From an uncultured Collinsella sp. (GTDB lineage: Bacteria > Actinomycetota > Coriobacteriia > Coriobacteriales > Coriobacteriaceae), in the NCBI GenBank assembly GCA_900757505.1, contig CAAEOE010000011.1:1-31310 (forward strand): a stretch of DNA of 31,310 nucleotides, written 5' to 3'. Positions 22,144 to 30,161 of the stretch are shown here, piece after piece (position 1 is the stretch's first letter; the number at the start of each line of letters is the position of its first letter). Both the position numbers and the translations under genes were made by a program. Below the pieces are notes generated by a model. That model worked only from the letters and a program-made list of their open reading frames with translations, searched no databases and was not told where the DNA came from.

Positions 22144-23307
22144 ATGCGTAAGATTAAGACCATCGACGACATCACCAAAGACGGCAAAGTCGAGTTTGGC
22201 GAGGGCTACGAGTTTGTAAGCACCGCCGAGGAGGCCGACGCGATCCTGATGCGCTCGACCGACCTGCACGGCTACAAGCTGCCCGAGGGCATCCGCGCCA
22301 TCGCCCGCTGCGGCGCCGGCGTCAACAACATCCCCGTCGAGGAGTACGCCAAGAAGGGCGTCGTCGTCTTTAACTCCCCCGGCGCCAACAGCAACGCCGT
22401 CAAGGAGCTCGTCCTAGGCATGCTGGTGCTCTCGAGCCGCGGCGTGGTGCAATCAATGAACTGGGTGCGTGACAACGCCGACGACCCCGAGATTCAGGTC
22501 GATGCCGAAAAGGCCAAGAAGGCCTTTGTGGGCCGCGAGCTCAAGGGCAAGCGCATCGGCGTCATCGGTCTGGGCAACGTAGGCTCCAAGGTCGCCAATG
22601 CCTGCGTCGACCTGGGCATGGATGTCTACGGCTACGACCCGTTCATTTCCGTTGAGCACGCGTGGGTGCTGAGCCGCGAGGTGCAGCGCGTGGGCACGCT
22701 CGAAGATCTCTGCCGCGGCTGCGATTACCTCACGGTGCACGTGCCCAGCAAGGCCGACACCATCGGCATGATCAGCACCGAGCAGATTAACCTGCTGGCA
22801 CCCGACGCCGTGCTCATCAACTACGCACGCGAGACCATCATTGACGAGGACGCCGTTGACGCCGCCCTGCGCGAGGGCAAGCTCAGCTGGTTTAGCTGTG
22901 ACTTCGCCACGCCCAAGACCGTCAAGATGCCCAATACGTTTATCACCACGCACTCGGGCGCCGGCACCGGCGAGGCCGAGGCCAACTGTGCCGATATGGC
23001 CATCAGCGAGCTCAAGGATTACCTGGAGAACGGCAACATCGCACACAGCGTCAACTACCCCGCCTGCAGCATGGGCAAGGCGCGCGCCGCAAGCCGCATC
23101 GCCTGCCTGCACGCCAACGTGCCCAACATGATCGGCCAGATCACGGCAATCCTGGCCAAGGACAATGCCAACGTGCAGCGTATGACCAACGAGTCCGCCG
23201 GCGAGAACGCCTACACCATGTTCGACACCGACGAGCACCTGAACGGCAGCACGATCGAGGCGCTTAAGCAGATTCCGTCGATGTATCGCGTGCGCGTGAT
23301 CAAATAG
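22144..23307 (+). CDS. serA: D-3-phosphoglycerate dehydrogenase with ACT domain
   Basis: The 387-residue protein has the NAD-binding glycine motif G-V-I-G-L-G-N-V-G-S-K, the catalytic Arg in L-I-N-Y-A-R-E, and the His in T-T-H-S-G-A-G-T-G-E-A-E. A C-terminal ACT-type segment (about 317-387) includes N-V-P-N-M-I-G-Q-I-T-A-I-L. It oxidises 3-phosphoglycerate to 3-phosphohydroxypyruvate, the first step of serine synthesis. The short form without the extra ASB domain is common in anaerobes. It is preceded by AAGGAG and followed by two hairpins, the second a clear terminator. It forms a unit with serC. Confidence 0.95.
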   Translation: MRKIKTIDDITKDGKVEFGEGYEFVSTAEEADAILMRSTDLHGYKLPEGIRAIARCGAGVNNIPVEEYAKKGVVVFNSPGANSNAVKELVLGMLVLSSRGVVQSMNWVRDNADDPEIQVDAEKAKKAFVGRELKGKRIGVIGLGNVGSKVANACVDLGMDVYGYDPFISVEHAWVLSREVQRVGTLEDLCRGCDYLTVHVPSKADTIGMISTEQINLLAPDAVLINYARETIIDEDAVDAALREGKLSWFSCDFATPKTVKMPNTFITTHSGAGTGEAEANCADMAISELKDYLENGNIAHSVNYPACSMGKARAASRIACLHANVPNMIGQITAILAKDNANVQRMTNESAGENAYTMFDTDEHLNGSTIEALKQIPSMYRVRVIK

Positions 23308-23320
23308 CGCCGGCTGATCT

Positions 23321-23351
23321 GACGGGCAGTTCCCCATGTGGCCTGCCCGTC
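23321..23351. other. First hairpin after serA
   Basis: GACGGGCAG (23321-23329) and CTGCCCGTC (23343-23351) form a perfect 9-bp stem without a T-tract. It lies 19 nt before the real terminator and probably stabilises the serA mRNA end. Confidence 0.5.
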
Positions 23352-23370
23352 ACTGACATTGAATGCCCGC

Positions 23371-23406
23371 GGGGGCGCCTTTCGCACGAGAGGCGCCCCC
23401 GTTTTT
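23371..23406 (+). terminator. Intrinsic terminator of the serC-serA operon
   Basis: GGGGGCGCCT (23371-23380) and AGGCGCCCCC (23391-23400) form a perfect 10-bp GC stem with a 10-nt loop, followed by GTTTTT. It separates serA from the M20 peptidase gene. Confidence 0.85.
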
Positions 23407-23484
23407 GTGAGCACTCCATTAAATGCACTGAGCCGCTTCTTGGCATACAATCTGTATGTTGACCTAACTATCTGTGAGGTGCCT

Positions 23485-24705
23485 ATGGTTGATACAGATT
23501 TTGCTTGGCGGCTTACGCAAGAACTCGTGCGAATCGACAGCTCAGACCCGGGTGCGTATGAGGACGAGATTGAGCGCTATATCAAAGCGTTGGTTGAGGA
23601 ACGGTTGGCGCAGCTGAGCCATCCGGTGCTCCATGCCGTGCAGGTTGAGGAACTCGAGGTGCTGCCCGGGCGCCGCAACCTTATGGTCACCGTGCCGGGA
23701 CTGAGCGACGAGCCACGGCTCGTCTATATCTGCCATATGGATACCGTTACGCTGGGCGATGGCTGGGACGCAAACACGCCGCCACTCGGGGCGGTTGTGC
23801 GTAACGACAAACTCTATGGCCGTGGCGCCTGCGACATGAAGGGTGGCCTGGCCTGCGCCATTGCCGCACTGGTCTATACGCTCGAGCGCGTGGTAGCGGA
23901 TGGCGCGCTGCCCCGCCGCGGCTTTTCGCTCATCTGCTCGGTCGACGAGGAAGATTTTATGCGTGGCTCAGAGGCCGCGATCGATGCTGGCTGGGTCGGC
24001 TCACGCGAATGGGTGCTGGACACCGAGCCCACCGACGGACAGATCCAGGTGGCGCACAAGGGGCGTACGTGGTTCGAGATTGAAATGGATGGCGTGACGG
24101 CGCATGCAAGCCAGCCCTGGAAGGGCGCGGATGCCGTCGCCGCCATGGCCGAGGTCGTGTGTTCGCTCCGTCGCGCGTTTGTGGCGCTGCCCGCGCACGA
24201 TGAGCTGGGGCCTTCGACCATCACGTTCGGCCAAATCGAGGGCGGATATCGCCCCTACGTCGTACCCGACCGCGCCAAAGTCTGGGTCGACATGCGCCTG
24301 ACCCCGCCGACCGATACGGCCGCCGTAACGCGCATGGTAGAGCAGGCCATCGCCGGCGCCGAAGCCGCCGTTCCCGGTTGCCACGGCAGCTACGTCGTGA
24401 CGGGCGACCGCCCCGCCATCGAGCGCGACCCAAACTCTCCCCTTCTAGCAGCGCTCAAGCGTGCCGCCGATGACGTGACGGGCGCGGACACGACCGTCGG
24501 CTTCTTTACCGGCTACACCGACACCGCCGTCATCGCCGGCAAGACAGGTAACCGCAATTGCATGAGCTACGGTCCCGGGTCGCTCGCGCTCGCGCACAAG
24601 CCCAACGAATATGTGCCCCACGCCGATATCGTTCGTTGTCAGAACGTGCTCATCGCGCTCGCCGATAACGTGCTCTGGGACGCGAGCGGCCAAGTTGGGG
24701 CATAA
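23485..24705 (+). CDS. M20-family metallopeptidase/amidohydrolase (ArgE/DapE-like)
   Basis: The 406-residue protein has M20 motifs in order: I-C-H-M-D-T-V (metal His and Asp), G-R-G-A-C-D-M-K-G-G (bridging Asp), S-V-D-E-E-D-F (catalytic Glu region), D-T-E-P-T-D with a metal ligand, and a C-terminal His in L-A-H-K-P-N-E-Y. M20 enzymes cleave N-acyl amino acids or di- and tripeptides with two zinc ions; the substrate cannot be read from the sequence. The ATG at 23485 is preceded by GAGGT; earlier in-frame non-ATG starts would run through the serA terminator and were rejected. A TACAAT hexamer shortly upstream is a possible -10. Confidence 0.88.
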   Translation: MVDTDFAWRLTQELVRIDSSDPGAYEDEIERYIKALVEERLAQLSHPVLHAVQVEELEVLPGRRNLMVTVPGLSDEPRLVYICHMDTVTLGDGWDANTPPLGAVVRNDKLYGRGACDMKGGLACAIAALVYTLERVVADGALPRRGFSLICSVDEEDFMRGSEAAIDAGWVGSREWVLDTEPTDGQIQVAHKGRTWFEIEMDGVTAHASQPWKGADAVAAMAEVVCSLRRAFVALPAHDELGPSTITFGQIEGGYRPYVVPDRAKVWVDMRLTPPTDTAAVTRMVEQAIAGAEAAVPGCHGSYVVTGDRPAIERDPNSPLLAALKRAADDVTGADTTVGFFTGYTDTAVIAGKTGNRNCMSYGPGSLALAHKPNEYVPHADIVRCQNVLIALADNVLWDASGQVGA

Positions 24706-24744
24706 TAAGCCGCGAACAAACCGACTCGTGCGTTAGGACCGCCC

Positions 24745-25434
24745 ATGAAAGCACTTCCGTTTCCCTGCATCCGCCCGGCTCAGGACCGCGTGCTCGAGGC
24801 GCTGCCTGCAATGGGCAGCATCCTGAGCGGCAACGATGCTCTGCGCGGAGCCATTGCCGATGGCCTGATGCTTAAGGACCCAGGTGCGGCGTATTACGTG
24901 TACGAATGCTCGGGCGAGCCGGGACGCGTGACGGGCGTTGTGGCGATCTGCCCGGTTGGTGCGCTGACGGGCAGCGACGAGGCTGCCGCCGAGAGCGTCG
25001 ACGCACTCGCCGCTGCGCGCGCGATCGCCGAGCTCAATGTGCAGCCGCGCCCCGTGTCGCTCGCCTACGAGGCGTCGCCCGTCATGGACATCATCCTGGG
25101 CGCTGCCAAAGAGGGCGCCTCGCTCTACGCCATCACCGATCCCGCGGGCATTACGCACCGCGTGTGGGAGGTCAAGCGCGAGGACGCCGTTGCCGCCATC
25201 CGTGCCATGCTCGACCAGGCGCCGGAGCCGGCACTGGCCGACGACCCCGTCTACGCCGCCGCTCTGACCGGGGCGTCGCAGCTGCTGGCCGATGAGGCCC
25301 GTGCCGCCGGAACGTACACCGGCAAGGAGCCGTTCAACTTTACCGTTGCCGTGCTCTTCCCCGCCGCGCAGGTCAGCGGCGCCGCGCCGCAGGTTCCGAC
25401 GGGTCTGCTCACCCACCAAATCGCACGGTTCTAG
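24745..25434 (+). CDS. DUF1015-like protein, shortened and degenerate
   Basis: The 229-residue protein has recognisable DUF1015 features: A-Y-Y-V-Y-E-C followed by V-T-G-V-V-A, then D-P-A-G-I-T-H-R-V-W-E-V, a late F-N-F-T-V-A-V-L-F-P, and a final P-T-G-L-L-T-H. DUF1015 proteins are usually over 400 residues and have an A-D-G-H-H-R motif. Here the corresponding place reads A-D-D-P-V-Y-A-A-A-L, so that conserved motif is lost. DUF1015 genes are often found near serC and serA, as here. The function is unknown; loss of the motif suggests a non-catalytic or changed role. The ATG lacks a strong ribosome site. Confidence 0.6.
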   Translation: MKALPFPCIRPAQDRVLEALPAMGSILSGNDALRGAIADGLMLKDPGAAYYVYECSGEPGRVTGVVAICPVGALTGSDEAAAESVDALAAARAIAELNVQPRPVSLAYEASPVMDIILGAAKEGASLYAITDPAGITHRVWEVKREDAVAAIRAMLDQAPEPALADDPVYAAALTGASQLLADEARAAGTYTGKEPFNFTVAVLFPAAQVSGAAPQVPTGLLTHQIARF

Positions 25435-25477
25435 CAAGACCAGACCGCGCAGCACAATAATCGGCAGCTCAACAAAC

Positions 25478-25520
25478 AAGGGGCGGGGATGCAATACATG
25501 CACATGTATCCCCACCCCTT
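25478..25520. terminator. Bidirectional-looking hairpin between convergent genes
   Basis: AAGGGG and GGGGAT (25478-25490) pair with ATCCCC and CCCCTT (25508-25520) with one mismatch, plus an inner ACATG/CATGT. It lies between the convergent DUF1015-like and histidine phosphatase genes. On the minus strand it is followed by TTGTTTGTT, a weak T-tract. Confidence 0.6.
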
Positions 25521-25565
25521 TCGCATGGAGCAATTATGTCGGCGACCTGCGTCGCCACGCCCGCG

Positions 25566-26201
25566 CTACCCGCGCCGCGGACCTGCAGTAGCCACAAGCG
25601 GTTCAAGGCCCAGCTCGCGTGCGTAATCCTCCTGCGTAAAAATCTCAATCAGCTCAAACGTGTCGGATTCGTCGTCAAACGCAAAGTGCAGCACTGAGCA
25701 GTTGCCCGGCACACGGTCGCGCTCGTCTGCCGCCGCGCCCTTCACGTGATCCATAAACTCCTTGATAGCCGAGCCATGACTTACCGCGAGCACGCACGCA
25801 TGGTCCGGACGCTGCATAAGCTCGGTCAGCGTCGCCACCATGCGCTCGCGCACCTGCATCTGGCCCTCGCCGCCAAACTGACGATAGAAATCGCGCCACG
25901 GGCGCTCGGGCATAAGCATCACGCGCTCGGCCTCAAAGTCGCCAAAGAACCACTCGCTCAGGCCGTCCAGACGCTCGTACGCCAAGCCCGGCCACAGGTT
26001 GGCGATAGTCTGTTCGGTGCGATGAAGTGTGGAGGTGTAGGCATGATCGGGCTCAATGCCGCGCGCACGCAAAAACATGCCGGCACGCGCCGCCTGGTCG
26101 CATCCCAACTGCGTAAGCGGCGAGTCACTCCAGCCCTGAATAATGCGCTTGAGATTAAATATCGTCTGTCCATGACGGACCAGATACAGATCTTTATTCA
26201 T
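25566..26201 (-). CDS. Histidine phosphatase (phosphoglycerate mutase-like), paralogue 1
   Basis: The 211-residue protein has L-V-R-H-G-Q-T (RHG at 9-11), the phosphate-accepting His of the histidine phosphatase superfamily, and a second catalytic His in A-V-S-H-G-S-A. It could be a phosphoglycerate mutase-like or nucleotide/sugar phosphatase; lack of distinctive specificity motifs prevents a finer call. The ATG at 26201 is chosen for AAAGGA at the right spacing and because the RHG sits close to the start, as usual. It lies 17 nt after the paralogue's stop, so the two form an operon and probably arose by duplication. Confidence 0.88.
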   Translation of the reverse strand: MNKDLYLVRHGQTIFNLKRIIQGWSDSPLTQLGCDQAARAGMFLRARGIEPDHAYTSTLHRTEQTIANLWPGLAYERLDGLSEWFFGDFEAERVMLMPERPWRDFYRQFGGEGQMQVRERMVATLTELMQRPDHACVLAVSHGSAIKEFMDHVKGAAADERDRVPGNCSVLHFAFDDESDTFELIEIFTQEDYARELGLEPLVATAGPRRG

Positions 26202-26218
26202 AGGGGTCCTTTCGTTCG

Positions 26219-26761
26219 TTACCAACCCAAGAGCGAAAACGCCCCGTCGCAATAGCCAAAATGAAGCACGGCACCGTTGTCGGGTAGCTCTCCCTCGCCA
26301 GTCACATACTCAAGAAACTCCTGGCAGGCTGAGCCGTGGGAAACCGCCAGCACGCAGTCGTGCTGCGGCCTGGCCATGATGCAGGACAGCGCCGCGACCA
26401 TGCGCGACTGAAGCTGCACTTCCGACTCGCCGCCAAAGGCCACCGGATAATCGCCCCAGGGCTGCGGCGGCATCTCGCGATTTGATGTGCCCTCCAGCGA
26501 GCCAAAATGCCACTCACGCAGGTCATCGACCAGCTCAATGGAACGGCCCTCGCCAACGATAAGCTCGGCCGTATGCCGCGCCCGGCCCAACGGCGAGGAA
26601 TACACATGATCAAAGGCCACGCCACGCGCCGCAAACGCCGTACGCGCCGTCAGCGCCTGCTCGCGCCCGCGCGCCGTAAGCGGCGAATCGTGCCAGCCCT
26701 GCAAAATGCTCTGCACATTGAGCTCAGTCTGCCCATGCCGCACCAAATACAGATCTGCCAC
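26219..26761 (-). CDS. Histidine phosphatase (phosphoglycerate mutase-like), paralogue 2
   Basis: This 180-residue paralogue of the downstream protein shares L-Y-L-V-R-H-G-Q-T, the L-Q-G-W-x-D-S-P-L-T pattern, R-E-W-H-F-G-S-L-E-G and A-V-S-H-G-S-A. The GTG at 26761 is chosen because GGGGAGGG lies just upstream and the RHG then falls at residues 8-10. An ATG at 26815 would start inside the hairpin at 26778-26810 and add a repeat-derived peptide, so it is rejected. It follows the nitroreductase gene on the same strand. Confidence 0.85.
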   Translation of the reverse strand: MADLYLVRHGQTELNVQSILQGWHDSPLTARGREQALTARTAFAARGVAFDHVYSSPLGRARHTAELIVGEGRSIELVDDLREWHFGSLEGTSNREMPPQPWGDYPVAFGGESEVQLQSRMVAALSCIMARPQHDCVLAVSHGSACQEFLEYVTGEGELPDNGAVLHFGYCDGAFSLLGW

Positions 26762-26777
26762 ACACCCTCCCCTCGTA

Positions 26778-26810
26778 CCACCACAAAGGGGACAGGTACC
26801 TTTGTGGTGG
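26778..26810. repeat. Perfect 12-bp hairpin with GGACAGGTA loop
   Basis: CCACCACAAAGG (26778-26789) and CCTTTGTGGTGG (26799-26810) are perfect reverse complements around a 9-nt loop. It lies in the 82-bp gap between the nitroreductase and the phosphatase genes. It has no long T-tract. The form is that of a dispersed intergenic palindromic repeat; I recall similar CAAAGGGGACAGGTACC sequences in related genomes, but only one copy is in this window. Confidence 0.55.
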
Positions 26811-26843
26811 TTCACCGCCGGATCACACCGCGGCGACGCTCAG

Positions 26844-27515
26844 CTACACCAGCACGTCGGCAAGCGGACGCTTGGGCACGTGGTGCACCTGCGCCTCGTC
26901 ACGCCAGTAATTAATTGAGCCGTCGGGGTTGGAATCGATCGCATCGACCACCTGAGTCTCGGCCGGAACGCCAAACGCCATGATCAGCTTGAGCTCATAC
27001 CTGTCGTTATCGAGCCCCATGGCATCGATCGCGCGGGGCGTAAAGGCCTTGAACATGCAGGCTGCCACCTCGGGCGTGGCGCTGCGGGCGGCGAGCATCA
27101 TCGTCTGTGCGGCAATGCCCGTGTCGACCTCGGTAATGGGAGCAGCGGGCTTACCCGGAACGGCGCGCTCGGCCAAAATCGCGATGTAGCCGGTCGGACG
27201 CTCGCCCTCGGCAGGACCCGGCCAATCCTTAAGCGCGCCAGCCCATGCAAGCTCATCAAATACACGCGCGCAATCCTCGGCACCGCTCACCACATGAAAA
27301 CGAAGACGCTGAGCATTGGCACCACAGGGAGTCAGGTGCGCCAGCTCCGCCAGCTCGAGCAAAAACTCGCGCGGCACGCGCATGGATTCGTCAAAGCGGC
27401 GGCACGTACGGGCGCGGCGAACCAACGCATCAAACGCGTTCAAGCCGAGCTTTTCGCAACCCTGCTTTGCCATCGACTCGGCGCTTACCGGCGCCGCGGG
27501 AACTGCTTCGTTCAT
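26844..27515 (-). CDS. Nitroreductase-family flavoprotein
   Basis: The 223-residue protein has the nitroreductase FMN-binding features: an R-R-A-R-T-C-R-R-F-D motif near the start, T-P-C-G-A-N-A-Q-R-L-R-F-H-V-V, a central D-T-G-I-A-A-Q-T-M-M-L-A-A, and a late A-F-G-V-P region. These enzymes use FMN and NAD(P)H to reduce nitro or quinone compounds. There is a short extra C-terminal part ending in Y-W-R-D-E-A-Q-V-H-H-V-P-K-R, as in a nitroreductase subgroup. The ATG at 27515 has GGGGG upstream; a TTG four codons earlier is less likely. It heads a minus-strand group with the two histidine phosphatases. An iron-box-like 19-mer lies about 30 nt upstream. Confidence 0.85.
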   Translation of the reverse strand: MNEAVPAAPVSAESMAKQGCEKLGLNAFDALVRRARTCRRFDESMRVPREFLLELAELAHLTPCGANAQRLRFHVVSGAEDCARVFDELAWAGALKDWPGPAEGERPTGYIAILAERAVPGKPAAPITEVDTGIAAQTMMLAARSATPEVAACMFKAFTPRAIDAMGLDNDRYELKLIMAFGVPAETQVVDAIDSNPDGSINYWRDEAQVHHVPKRPLADVLV

Positions 27516-27543
27516 AGGGACCCCCAATACAAGCCAATTGTCC

Positions 27544-27562
27544 TTAGGAGAATCTAACCTAA
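27544..27562 (-). promoter_or_regulatory. DtxR/IdeR-like iron box upstream of the nitroreductase
   Basis: The 19-mer TTAGGAGAATCTAACCTAA matches the DtxR/IdeR consensus TTAGGTTAGSCTAACCTAA at 15 of 18 fixed positions, with one half-site perfect. It lies 29 nt upstream of the nitroreductase ATG, suitable for repression when metal is abundant. The regulator itself is not in the window. Confidence 0.45.
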
Positions 27563-27779
27563 AACCTAGGCAATTACATACAGCGGCGTAATGTTCTACA
27601 ATTGTTGATTAATCCTCACTGGAGCGGGAACAAAAGTAACAATTCGGGAATGTGGGACGGCAATTCGTCCTTCCCGCCCCATGCATCGGCGCCCTTGGGC
27701 GATACTTGTTGCAACACTTTTGGCGTACGCCGCACGGAGAGCAATGAACGCGACGTGCGCCGCACGGAAAGGAGACATT

Positions 27780-28382
27780 ATGGGCATCTTTAAGAACGAT
27801 GACCAAAAATCGAGCCAGTTTGGATTTGACGAGAAAAGCATGGCGGGCAAAGCCGTCAAGGCCGTGCGCTGGATTTACGCCATCACGGGCGTCTTAGCGC
27901 TCATTGCTGGTATCGCGCTGCTTTTTGCACCCGCCAAGTCCCTCGTCTTTTTGACGACTGTCCTGGGTTTTTACTTTGTAATCACTGCTGCCATCAGGCT
28001 GTTCACTGCCATTTTTGAGCCGCTGCTGCCCACCGGCTGGCGCGTGACGAGCATCATCTCCAACCTACTCATTATCTTGGGCGGCGCCATAATCCTGCGC
28101 AACCAGGCCTTCTCGACCGCGACGCTCACCACGATGGTGGTTATCGTGGCCGGCTTTGGCTGGATTGTCGAAGGTGTCATGTCCATTCTGGAGTCCGAGC
28201 TTTCGTCCAACCGCGCCCTCGCCATCCTGAGCGGCGCACTCTCCATCATCGCCGGCATGTTCGTGTTTATCTATCCGCTGTGGTCGGCCAAGATGCTCGT
28301 CATCTTTAGCGGCGCCGCACTGCTGGTGTTTGGCGTAACGCTGATTGTTCGTGCTATTCAATTTGGCAAACTGGTGCACTAG
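27780..28382 (+). CDS. HdeD-family (DUF308) membrane protein
   Basis: The 200-residue protein has about six hydrophobic segments arranged as repeated helix pairs, each with G-x-x-x-I/L-A-G-I/M patterns (V-L-A-L-I-A-G-I-A-L-L-F, L-S-I-I-A-G-M-F-V-F-I-Y-P). This is the HdeD/DUF308 form, an inner-membrane protein linked to acid or general stress in some bacteria. The ATG at 27780 is chosen for AAGGAGA 5 nt upstream; an earlier in-frame ATG at 27681 adds a GC-rich non-conserved peptide. Its stop is directly followed by the ATG of the next gene, so they are co-transcribed. Confidence 0.82.
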   Translation: MGIFKNDDQKSSQFGFDEKSMAGKAVKAVRWIYAITGVLALIAGIALLFAPAKSLVFLTTVLGFYFVITAAIRLFTAIFEPLLPTGWRVTSIISNLLIILGGAIILRNQAFSTATLTTMVVIVAGFGWIVEGVMSILESELSSNRALAILSGALSIIAGMFVFIYPLWSAKMLVIFSGAALLVFGVTLIVRAIQFGKLVH

Positions 28383-28865
28383 ATGCCACGAACGCTCTTT
28401 ATTGATGCAGACGCCTGCCCGGTCACGCGCGAGTCGATTGACTGCGCGCGGCGGGCGGGCGTCGCCGTTGTTATCGCCGGCAACAGCACGCAAAACCTGG
28501 AACGGCACATTCGCCGCGACGACCCGCGCGATGCCGAGCACGCGCGACGCGGCTTTTGGGTCACGACGCTCGACGTGAGCGTGGGCGCCGACAGCGCCGA
28601 CTTTGCCATTGTCGAACGCCTGCAGGCGGGCGACGTGGTCGTGACGCAGGACATTGGCCTGGCGAGCATGGTGCTCGGCCGCGATGCCGCCGCAATCGGT
28701 GTGCGCGGGCGTGTGTACGACAAAGCAACCATCGACATGCAGCTGTTTATTCGTCACGAGGAAAAGAAGGTGCGTCGCGCCGGCGGTCGCACCCGCGGAC
28801 CGGCAGCCTTCACCAGCGAAGACCGCGCACGCTTTAAGCGCAATCTCACCGAGCTGCTGCGCTAA
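28383..28865 (+). CDS. YaiI/YqxD family (DUF188) protein
   Basis: The 160-residue protein begins with F-I-D-A-D-A-C-P-V (6-14), the DUF188 signature, and has conserved D-x-x-D and T-Q-D-I-G-L-A positions plus the C-terminal G-P-x-x-F-T-x-x-D-R-x-R-F. The PIN-like fold suggests a nuclease-type activity, but the function is not established. The ATG immediately follows the stop of the HdeD-like gene. Length and motifs are normal for the family. It ends before a strong terminator. Confidence 0.9.
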   Translation: MPRTLFIDADACPVTRESIDCARRAGVAVVIAGNSTQNLERHIRRDDPRDAEHARRGFWVTTLDVSVGADSADFAIVERLQAGDVVVTQDIGLASMVLGRDAAAIGVRGRVYDKATIDMQLFIRHEEKKVRRAGGRTRGPAAFTSEDRARFKRNLTELLR

Positions 28866-28867
28866 CC

Positions 28868-28907
28868 AAGGTAGATTTTTGGGACATGCCTAAAAATCTA
28901 CCTTTTT
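28868..28907 (+). terminator. Intrinsic terminator after the DUF188 gene
   Basis: AAGGTAGATTTTT (28868-28880) and AAAAATCTACCTT (28892-28904) form a perfect 13-bp stem with an 11-nt loop, with T at 28903-28907. It is AT-rich yet long, and could also work on the other strand. Confidence 0.8.
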
Positions 28908-28946
28908 GTTTTGAGCGGTGTGGGCGCTCGGAATCCATGGCTCAAC

Positions 28947-29021
28947 AAAAAATGGGCTTCAAAATGCCATGCGTCGCCGCATTGCGCAGGCGCCGAGTAT
29001 GGCTATTTAAAGCCCATTTTT
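28947..29021 (-). terminator. Long structured hairpin at the end of the metal transporter gene
   Basis: AAAAATGGGCTT (28948-28959) and AAGCCCATTTTT (29010-29021) pair over 12 bp around a 50-nt loop that folds further (GCCAT/ATGGC and a GC-rich inner stem). On the minus strand the structure ends in a run of six T, so it can terminate the transporter mRNA. The long folded loop is unusual for a simple terminator. Confidence 0.6.
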
Positions 29022-29029
29022 AGGCCTAC

Positions 29030-30118
29030 TTAGAGGCCGAAGGCGGATAGGATAAGGCCCCAGCCGGCGCCGATGACGTACATCATGACCAGGAACACGG
29101 TGTTTTCACGAGCGCTGCGGTTGGTGCGGAACAGCACCAGGTAGCCCACGCCGGCGGAAATGAGCGTGCCGGCGAGCATCGGCGCCAGCTGTAGCGCGCC
29201 CTCCAGGTACAGCTGCGTAATGACCACGCTCGCCGAGCAGTTGGGAATCAGGCCGACGAGTGCCGAGCCCAGGACCGCAAGCGTCTCGTTGCCGCGCAGG
29301 AACTGCTCGATTGCGGACTCGCCGAACGTCTCGAGCACGGCAACCAGAATCAGCGTCACCAGGAAAATGAATACCGATACCTGCACGGTGTGGGAGATGG
29401 CGCTGCGGATAATCGACAGGACAGGCGTCCCTTCGTGGGAATGGGAGTGACCGTGACCATCATGGTGTTCATATTCGCCCTCATGACCGTGATCGTGGCC
29501 ATGTCCGTGTTCGTGCTCGTCCTCGTCTTCATCACAACCGCAATGGTCGCGCTCGCACAACTCGTGGATGTGGTCGGCGCTCACGCCCGCCTCGGCCACT
29601 TCGTCGATGATGTCACCGCCAGTGTGGTCGTCGTGCGCGCAGTTCACGTGGGCCGGGTTAGCCGCGGTTCCCAGCACGGTACGGCGAATCGCCGCATGCG
29701 CGCGAGCGTTACGACGCAGGCCGCGAATGGCGGCATCCACGATAAAGCCCGTGACCAGCGCGATCAGTGCCTTCGAAGCCAAAAGCATCGCCATGGTCTG
29801 CACGGGCACCTGCTCGGCGAGCAACAGCGGCAGCATCTCATCGGAGGTCGAAAGGAACACCGCCACCAACGTGCCCAAGGTCACGACACGACCGGCGTAC
29901 AGCGTTGCCGCCATTGCCGAAAAGCCGCACTGCGGCACCATGCCCAGCAACGAGCCAACCACGGGGCCCGCGGCACCGGCACGCTTGATGGCGCCGTTAA
30001 CGCTGTCGCCCGCAACGTGCTCCAGGGTCTCGAGGGCCAGATACGTCACCAACAAAAACGGCACCAGCGACAGCGTGTCCTTGCCAGCGTCGTGCAAAAT
30101 ATCAATCAGCAAATCCAT
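29030..30118 (-). CDS. Putative manganese/heavy-metal transporter with His-rich loop (ArsP_2-type)
   Basis: The 362-residue membrane protein consists of two similar halves with matching motifs, P-Q-C-G-F-S (62-67) and P-N-C-S-A-S (near 292), each in a hydrophobic segment. This is the form of the putative 10-TM metal exporter family often called putative manganese transporter. A hydrophilic central loop at about 183-228 is rich in His, Asp and Glu (H-E-H-G-H-G-H-D-H-G-H) with nearby C-x-C, and should bind divalent metal. Export rather than import is inferred from the family. The ATG start has AAAGG about 11 nt upstream. The promoter overlaps a strong inverted repeat, which suggests metal-dependent control. 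It is divergent from the exonuclease gene. Confidence 0.8.
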   Translation of the reverse strand: MDLLIDILHDAGKDTLSLVPFLLVTYLALETLEHVAGDSVNGAIKRAGAAGPVVGSLLGMVPQCGFSAMAATLYAGRVVTLGTLVAVFLSTSDEMLPLLLAEQVPVQTMAMLLASKALIALVTGFIVDAAIRGLRRNARAHAAIRRTVLGTAANPAHVNCAHDDHTGGDIIDEVAEAGVSADHIHELCERDHCGCDEDEDEHEHGHGHDHGHEGEYEHHDGHGHSHSHEGTPVLSIIRSAISHTVQVSVFIFLVTLILVAVLETFGESAIEQFLRGNETLAVLGSALVGLIPNCSASVVITQLYLEGALQLAPMLAGTLISAGVGYLVLFRTNRSARENTVFLVMMYVIGAGWGLILSAFGL

Positions 30119-30161
30119 GAAGGATGGAACCTTTCGTGTCTTTCGGCAGCATTGTAAAAGT

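Noticed and set aside
26762..26815. ATG at 26815 as the start of histidine phosphatase paralogue 2
   Set aside because: It would translate the intergenic hairpin repeat; the GTG at 26761 has a ribosome site and places the RHG motif at the usual position.
27681..27779. N-terminal extension of the HdeD-like gene from the ATG at 27681
   Set aside because: The extension is Arg/Ala-rich without family similarity, and the ATG at 27780 has a strong AAGGAGA site.
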